64,000 nt of DNA from positions 930,001 to 994,000 of the forward strand of contig OW818641.1 of assembly GCA_942492925.1 (NCBI GenBank), in the 5' to 3' direction. This DNA comes from QZKY01 sp942492925. Its GTDB lineage: Bacteria; Pseudomonadota; Gammaproteobacteria; Burkholderiales; Burkholderiaceae_D. A model generated the notes under the pieces. That model made no database searches. It was not told where the DNA came from and was given only the letters and a program-made list of their open reading frames with translations. This document shows positions 60,252 through 64,000 of this stretch, in pieces; the first letter of the stretch is position 1; every line of letters starts with the position of its first letter. A program made the translations under genes and the position numbers.

Positions 60252-60959
60252 ATGTCTGTCGGTTGTTGTAGTTCCGGCTGTTCGTCGCATACCATCGTTA
60301 GCCCACGCTTCAGAAAAGCGCTGTGGATTGCGTTGTGGGTGAATGCACTGATGTTTGTGGTGGAAATCGGTGCCGGGATGACCTCCGGTTCGGTCTCGTT
60401 GCTGGCGGACGCGGTGGATTTTGCCGGCGATGCCGCCAACTACGGCATTTCCCTGTTTGTGCTGTCGATGGGATTGGTCTGGCGTTCGCGTGCCGCTTTC
60501 GTCAAGGGTGTGACGATGGCGGCGTTTGGCGTGTTCGTCATCTGCAAAACGGCGTGGGATGCCATCCACGGCGTGCCGCCGGAGCCCTGGGTGATGGGTG
60601 CGGTCGGCCTGCTGGCCTTGATGGCGAATGGCGGCGTGGCCTTACTCTTGTATGCGTTTCGCGAAGGCGATGCGAACATGCGTTCGGTGTGGTTATGCAG
60701 TCGCAACGATGCAATCGGGAATATGGCGGTCATGTTGGCGGCGGCCGGGGTGTTTGGTACGGGCAGCGGTTGGCCGGATTTGATCGTGGCGCTGATCATG
60801 GCGGGGCTCGCGCTGTGGTCGGGCATTGATATCGTGCGCCATGCGAAGCGGGAACTGGATGAAGGCAAGGTTGTGCAGGTGTTGCCGATTTCCGTTCTCC
60901 GAAATCATGAGCAAGAAGCCGTGGCGTCAGATCAACCCCGTCATATTGGGTTAAAGTAA
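60252..60959 (+). CDS. CDF-family cation transporter (CadR-controlled)
   Basis: Six-helix metal/proton antiporter of the CDF type, 235 residues. The N-terminus is Cys-rich (SVGCCSSGCSSH). TM2 has the metal residues in LADAVDFAGDAANYG (DxxxD) and TM5 in WLCSRNDAIGNMAVM; these Asn/Asp variants replace the His-Asp pairs of ZitB/CzcD but are usual for the small group that sits beside CadR. It lacks the long C-terminal cytoplasmic domain. Start ATG 60252 with AGGAGGAAC upstream. Exports Cd2+, Zn2+ or Pb2+ by inference from its regulator. Confidence 0.9.
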   Translation: MSVGCCSSGCSSHTIVSPRFRKALWIALWVNALMFVVEIGAGMTSGSVSLLADAVDFAGDAANYGISLFVLSMGLVWRSRAAFVKGVTMAAFGVFVICKTAWDAIHGVPPEPWVMGAVGLLALMANGGVALLLYAFREGDANMRSVWLCSRNDAIGNMAVMLAAAGVFGTGSGWPDLIVALIMAGLALWSGIDIVRHAKRELDEGKVVQVLPISVLRNHEQEAVASDQPRHIGLK

Positions 60960-61064
60960 TGTCGCCCCAACACTTGAACGGTTGCAGCCTAAACAGAGGC
61001 CGCGCCTGATTTTTGTGAGCGGCTAGAATTGCATCACGTTATCTTTCCGAAAAAGGAGCACACC

Positions 61065-61646
61065 ATGAGCAACGTTCTGATTATCAATGCAGCCAAGGAA
61101 TTTGGGTCTTCCGGCGGCAAGCTGAATGCCTATCTGAGTGAAATTGCGGGCGAAGTCCTGATTAACGCCGGACATAACGTCAAATCCACGACTGTGGATG
61201 ACGGCTACGATTTGCAGGACGAGGTCGAAAAATACGTGTGGGCTGATGTCGTTATTTACCAGATGCCGGTGTGGTGGATGGGCGAGCCGTGGATTCTGAA
61301 AAAATATGTCGATGAGGTATTCACGGCTGGTTGGAACAAATTGTTCAAGGATGATGGTCGCACGCGTTTGGATGCTAGCAAGAAATACGGTTCTGGCGGG
61401 CTGCTGCAAGGGAAAAAATACATGCTGTCGCTGACGTGGAATGCGCCTGTGGAAGCCTTCACCGATCCCAAACAGTTTTTCGAAGGGAAGGGCGTGGATG
61501 CCGTTTTCTTCGATTTTCACAAGGCGAATCAGTTTCTTGGCATGTCGCCCTTGCCGACGTTCATGTGCAACGACGTGGTGAAGGAACCCGCGATTGACAG
61601 TGACGTTTCCCGGTATCGCGCGCACTTAATGAAAGCGTTGGCTTAG
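61065..61646 (+). CDS. mdaB: NAD(P)H quinone oxidoreductase MdaB
   Basis: Flavodoxin-fold two-electron quinone reductase, protective against quinone and oxidative stress. It has 193 residues from ATG 61065, after AAAAAGGAG. Signatures: VLIINAAKEFGSSGGKLNAYLSEIAGEVL, DVVIYQMPVWWMGEPWILKKYVDEVFTAG, KKYMLSLTWNAPVEAFTDP and VDAVFFDFHKANQFLGMSPLPTFMCNDV. Length and motifs match E. coli MdaB. Single gene; a TAGAAT at about 61024 may be its -10. Confidence 0.93.
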   Translation: MSNVLIINAAKEFGSSGGKLNAYLSEIAGEVLINAGHNVKSTTVDDGYDLQDEVEKYVWADVVIYQMPVWWMGEPWILKKYVDEVFTAGWNKLFKDDGRTRLDASKKYGSGGLLQGKKYMLSLTWNAPVEAFTDPKQFFEGKGVDAVFFDFHKANQFLGMSPLPTFMCNDVVKEPAIDSDVSRYRAHLMKALA

Positions 61647-61713
61647 CGTCGCCGCGCTGCAAGCGCGGTTCCAAACTGCGATAATACGCGTTTGTAAACA
61701 CAGGCAGAGCGAC

Positions 61714-61944
61714 ATGCAAGCACAAGTTCTTGAGTTTCACCTGAATGACGAGTATATCGAGCTGTGCAATCTGCTCAAATTGGCCGGCCTTGCCGATAGT
61801 GGCGGGCGCGGCAAGCAGATGGTGGCGCAAGGCATGGTGCGCGTGGACGGGAAACCGGAAACCCGCAAGACGGCCAAGATTCGTGCGGGCCAGCGCATCG
61901 ACTGCAACGGCGTGCGCATCAGTGTTTTGGCAGCGGCAAAATGA
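61714..61944 (+). CDS. S4-domain RNA-binding protein (YbcJ-like)
   Basis: A 76-residue protein that is just an S4 domain: YIELCNLLKLAGLADSGGRGKQMVAQGMVRVDGKPETRKTAKIRAGQRID (about 14-63). It matches the YbcJ/YaaA-type S4 proteins thought to bind structured RNA, usually rRNA or tRNA. The stop overlaps the start of the next gene by four bases (ATGA). That partner is a methyltransferase, which suggests the S4 protein supplies RNA binding to it. Confidence 0.92.
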   Translation: MQAQVLEFHLNDEYIELCNLLKLAGLADSGGRGKQMVAQGMVRVDGKPETRKTAKIRAGQRIDCNGVRISVLAAAK

Positions 61945-62780
61945 CGAGCAAATCTTACGAAGTGCATCCGGAGCAGTCGGTCGAACTGCTCAAGGAACTG
62001 CACATTCTCACGCGCGACGGCAAGATGAATCAGGACAGTCGGCGCAAAATCAAGCAGGTGACGCACCTGTTTCAGTTTATCGAGCCGTTACTGAAAGACG
62101 TGTTGCAACACAAGCCATCGCTCAATCTCGTGGATCACGGCGCAGGCAAGTCTTACCTGGGCTTTATTTTGTACGATCTGTTCTTCAAACTGCACAGTGC
62201 TGATTCGCATGTGGTTGGTATCGAAACCCGCGATGAACTGGTGCAGAAATCGCGCGTGCTCGCAGAAAATCTGGGGTTTGCCGGGATGTCTTTCCTGAAT
62301 CTGTCGGTCGCCGATTCGATCACATCGAATGCGCTGCCCGCCCAAGTCGATGTGGTCACGGCGCTGCATGCATGCAATACGGCTACCGACGATGCGATTC
62401 GTTTCGCACTGGCCAAGCGGTCGCAGCATATTGTGCTGGTTCCTTGCTGCCAGGCCGAGGTGGCCGCCGTGCTGCGGAAGAATAAAGCGAAAATGTTGGC
62501 CAATCCGCTCGCTGAAATATGGCGTCATCCGATCCATACGCGTGAATTCGGCAGTCACGTCACCAATGTGCTGCGTTGTCTGCAACTGGAAGCGCATGGC
62601 TATCAGGTGAGCGTGACGGAACTGGTGGGCTGGGAACATTCGATGAAAAATGAACTCATCATTGCCAGCTACAAAGACTTGCCGCGCAGAAAGGCAAGCG
62701 AGCGTCTCAATGCATTGCTGCAAATGTTGGGGCTGGAAGAGTTGCAGAGCCGTTTTTTCATCCCCCCGCTCATCTCGTGA
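61941..62780 (+). CDS. Methyltransf_32-type SAM-dependent methyltransferase
   Basis: A 279-residue soluble protein. The SAM motif LVDHGAGKSYLGFILYDL (about 63-80) and the later VTALHACNTATDDAIRFAL (about 138-156) and IVLVPCCQAEV (Cys pair, about 163-173) are the signature of the Methyltransf_32 group, related to eukaryotic METTL25/GSTCD and the tRNA methyltransferase Trm13. No transmembrane part. Translation is coupled to the upstream S4 gene. The target is unknown; an RNA is the best guess because of the S4 partner. Confidence 0.85.
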   Translation: MTSKSYEVHPEQSVELLKELHILTRDGKMNQDSRRKIKQVTHLFQFIEPLLKDVLQHKPSLNLVDHGAGKSYLGFILYDLFFKLHSADSHVVGIETRDELVQKSRVLAENLGFAGMSFLNLSVADSITSNALPAQVDVVTALHACNTATDDAIRFALAKRSQHIVLVPCCQAEVAAVLRKNKAKMLANPLAEIWRHPIHTREFGSHVTNVLRCLQLEAHGYQVSVTELVGWEHSMKNELIIASYKDLPRRKASERLNALLQMLGLEELQSRFFIPPLIS

Positions 62781-62965
62781 TGTAATCAATGCTGTTGGCC
62801 GTTGCCGTGTGCATTTGAAAAAATGTTCGCCTCATCATCAGGCGAGTGGCGTGCCGCAGTGGGGTCGTTGGTGCATTGGTCGTGGTTGATTCTCCCTTCG
62901 AGAATTAAAATTGTAGAATGGGCGCGAGCATCATTTTTAATGGGTTTATTTGACAAGGAGGATGC

Positions 62966-63466
62966 ATGAAACAGTTTTCGGGGCATAAATGGCTTTGGGC
63001 CTTTTTCGGCTTGAGCATTCTGGTTGTGAATCCCGCGTGGGCAGATAAACCCGAATGGGCGGGTAACAAGCACGAGCGCCAAAAAGAGTACAAACAAGAT
63101 CGCCGGGAGGATGGCGGTCGGGGCGGACATGGAAACCAACACGAAAAACAGGGGCGCCATTTTTCGGATCATCATCGGAAGATCGCCGCCGATCACTACG
63201 GCAACTATTATCACAACAATAAAAGATGCCCGCCGGGGCTAGCCAAGAAGCACAACGGCTGTATGCCGCCGGGACAAGCCAGACGGTGGGAGATGCATAA
63301 GCCTTTGCCGCACGATGTGAAGTATTACTACGTGCCCAATAGCGTCGTCGTCCAGATGGGGCTGCCGCCGCATGGCCACCGCTACGTTCGGGTTGGCGCG
63401 GATATCTTGTTGATTGCCGTAGGCACCCAGATGGTGGTGGACGCGATTACCGACATCGCACGATAA
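62966..63466 (+). CDS. RcnB-family periplasmic protein
   Basis: A 166-residue exported protein. Signal peptide MKQFSGHKWLWAFFGLSILVVNPAWA with cleavage after AWA (26). The mature N-terminal half is highly charged and His-rich (KHERQKEYKQDRREDGGRGGHGNQHEKQGRHFSDHHRK); the C-terminal domain (about 115-160, YYYVPNSVVVQMGLPPHGHRYVRVGADILLIAVGTQMVVDAI) is the RcnB/CigR domain. RcnB affects nickel and cobalt homeostasis in E. coli; the His-rich stretch would suit metal binding. Strong AAGGAGG site before ATG 62966. Confidence 0.87.
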   Translation: MKQFSGHKWLWAFFGLSILVVNPAWADKPEWAGNKHERQKEYKQDRREDGGRGGHGNQHEKQGRHFSDHHRKIAADHYGNYYHNNKRCPPGLAKKHNGCMPPGQARRWEMHKPLPHDVKYYYVPNSVVVQMGLPPHGHRYVRVGADILLIAVGTQMVVDAITDIAR

Positions 63467-63495
63467 GTCTTGAGGGGGGCTCCCTCCTTTGAACG

Positions 63496-63536
63496 CGGCG
63501 CGAAATTGGCATCATGCGATTTCGCGCCGTTTTTCT
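63496..63536 (+). terminator. terminator between convergent rcnB-like and MTH1187 genes
   Basis: CGGCGCGAAAT (63496-63506) pairs with ATTTCGCGCCG (63519-63529), a perfect 11-bp stem with a 12-base loop, then TTTTTC. Confidence 0.85.
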
Positions 63537-63548
63537 TCTTCACTTCTT

Positions 63549-63860
63549 TTAGGTGGACAGCTTGCGCCCCAGCTGTTTTTCCACGGCATCGACTTTGTCG
63601 CGCAAGCGGTTCTTTCCGCCGCCCTCGCGGTAGTCGATTTTGATGCCGACGCCGATACGCTTGCAATCTTTTTGCAGCTCCTGAAAACAGGCTTCGACGA
63701 CGCCCATGACCTCTTTCCATTCGCCTTCCAGAATGGTGCCCATGGGCGTGAGCTGGTAAGACACGCCGCTTTTATCGATGATGTTGAGGATGCGGGAAAC
63801 GTATTCAACGAGTTCTTCCCCTTTGTCGCGGGGCGCCATTGCAAATTCGAGCAAAACCAT
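63549..63860 (-). CDS. MTH1187-family thiamine-binding-like protein
   Basis: A 103-residue protein of the MTH1187/YkoF-like (UPF0045) family: MVLLEFAMAPRDKGEELVEYVSRILNIIDKSGVSYQLTPMGTILEGEWKEVMGVVEACF. Relatives bind thiamine or related compounds as dimers or tetramers. Start ATG 63860 preceded by AAAAGGAG; the frame is open 66 bases further with no homology. Confidence 0.9.
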   Translation of the reverse strand: MVLLEFAMAPRDKGEELVEYVSRILNIIDKSGVSYQLTPMGTILEGEWKEVMGVVEACFQELQKDCKRIGVGIKIDYREGGGKNRLRDKVDAVEKQLGRKLST

Positions 63861-64000
63861 GACAGGCTCCTTTTGTATGAAATGTGGCGTCTTCATTATG
63901 CGCCAGAACGGGGTATCGCGCCTCACTATCGGTAAACGTCGAGAGGAATAAAAAACGCAAAAAGTTGGGGCTGGATTACAATGAGGCTGTTTTGCGGGGC

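Overview
The window looks like chromosomal core sequence of a betaproteobacterium of the order Burkholderiales, most likely Oxalobacteraceae or a close relative (Herminiimonas/Undibacterium type). This rests on gene content and order recognised from the proteins: rimP-nusA-infB-rbfA-truB-typA, hupB-tRNA-tRNA-ppiD, lolA-ftsK beside divergent trxB-smr, nadE-glnB, and thrC-moeA-moaD-moaE-clpB. Base composition is moderately GC-rich by eye, with one clearly AT-rich island at about 3300-4680. No phage, insertion sequence, CRISPR array or rRNA gene is seen.

Layout: 1-4.7 kb is accessory (5'-truncated gamma-glutamyltransferase, a SET-domain lysine methyltransferase, a RelE/XRE toxin-antitoxin pair, a decayed glycosyltransferase). 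4.7-13.7 kb carries htpG behind a near-perfect heat-shock promoter, a manganese exporter gene (frameshifted twice) behind a yybP-ykoY type Mn riboswitch, RidA, a methyltransferase and both topoisomerase IV genes. 14-27 kb is the translation/RNA block (rimP to typA), then a DMT transporter, hupB, two tRNAs, ppiD and a thioesterase. 27-38 kb holds mfd, ispD/ispF with a small membrane gene between them, lolA, ftsK, trxB, smr and a Sel1 lipoprotein. 38-48 kb holds glnB, nadE, thrC, the molybdopterin genes moeA/moaD/moaE (with a methyltransferase inserted), crcB and clpB. 48-64 kb is more variable: a CACHE-PAS-GGDEF cyclase, an orphan TopAI-like toxin, an MFS exporter, a chemoreceptor, gldA, two CDF-type transporters (one next to CadR with a textbook MerR operator), MdaB, an S4/methyltransferase pair, an RcnB-like protein and an MTH1187 protein.

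Common themes are protein folding under heat stress (htpG and clpB share sigma-32 type promoters), metal homeostasis (Mn riboswitch, CadR operon, RcnB-like protein, divergent CDF protein) and leader or intergenic RNA structure (rimP attenuator, repeated hairpin elements). The least explained items are a ~105-nt hairpin element present in two operon-internal gaps, the overlapping S4/methyltransferase gene pair, a bacterial SET protein and the doubly frameshifted exporter under an intact riboswitch.
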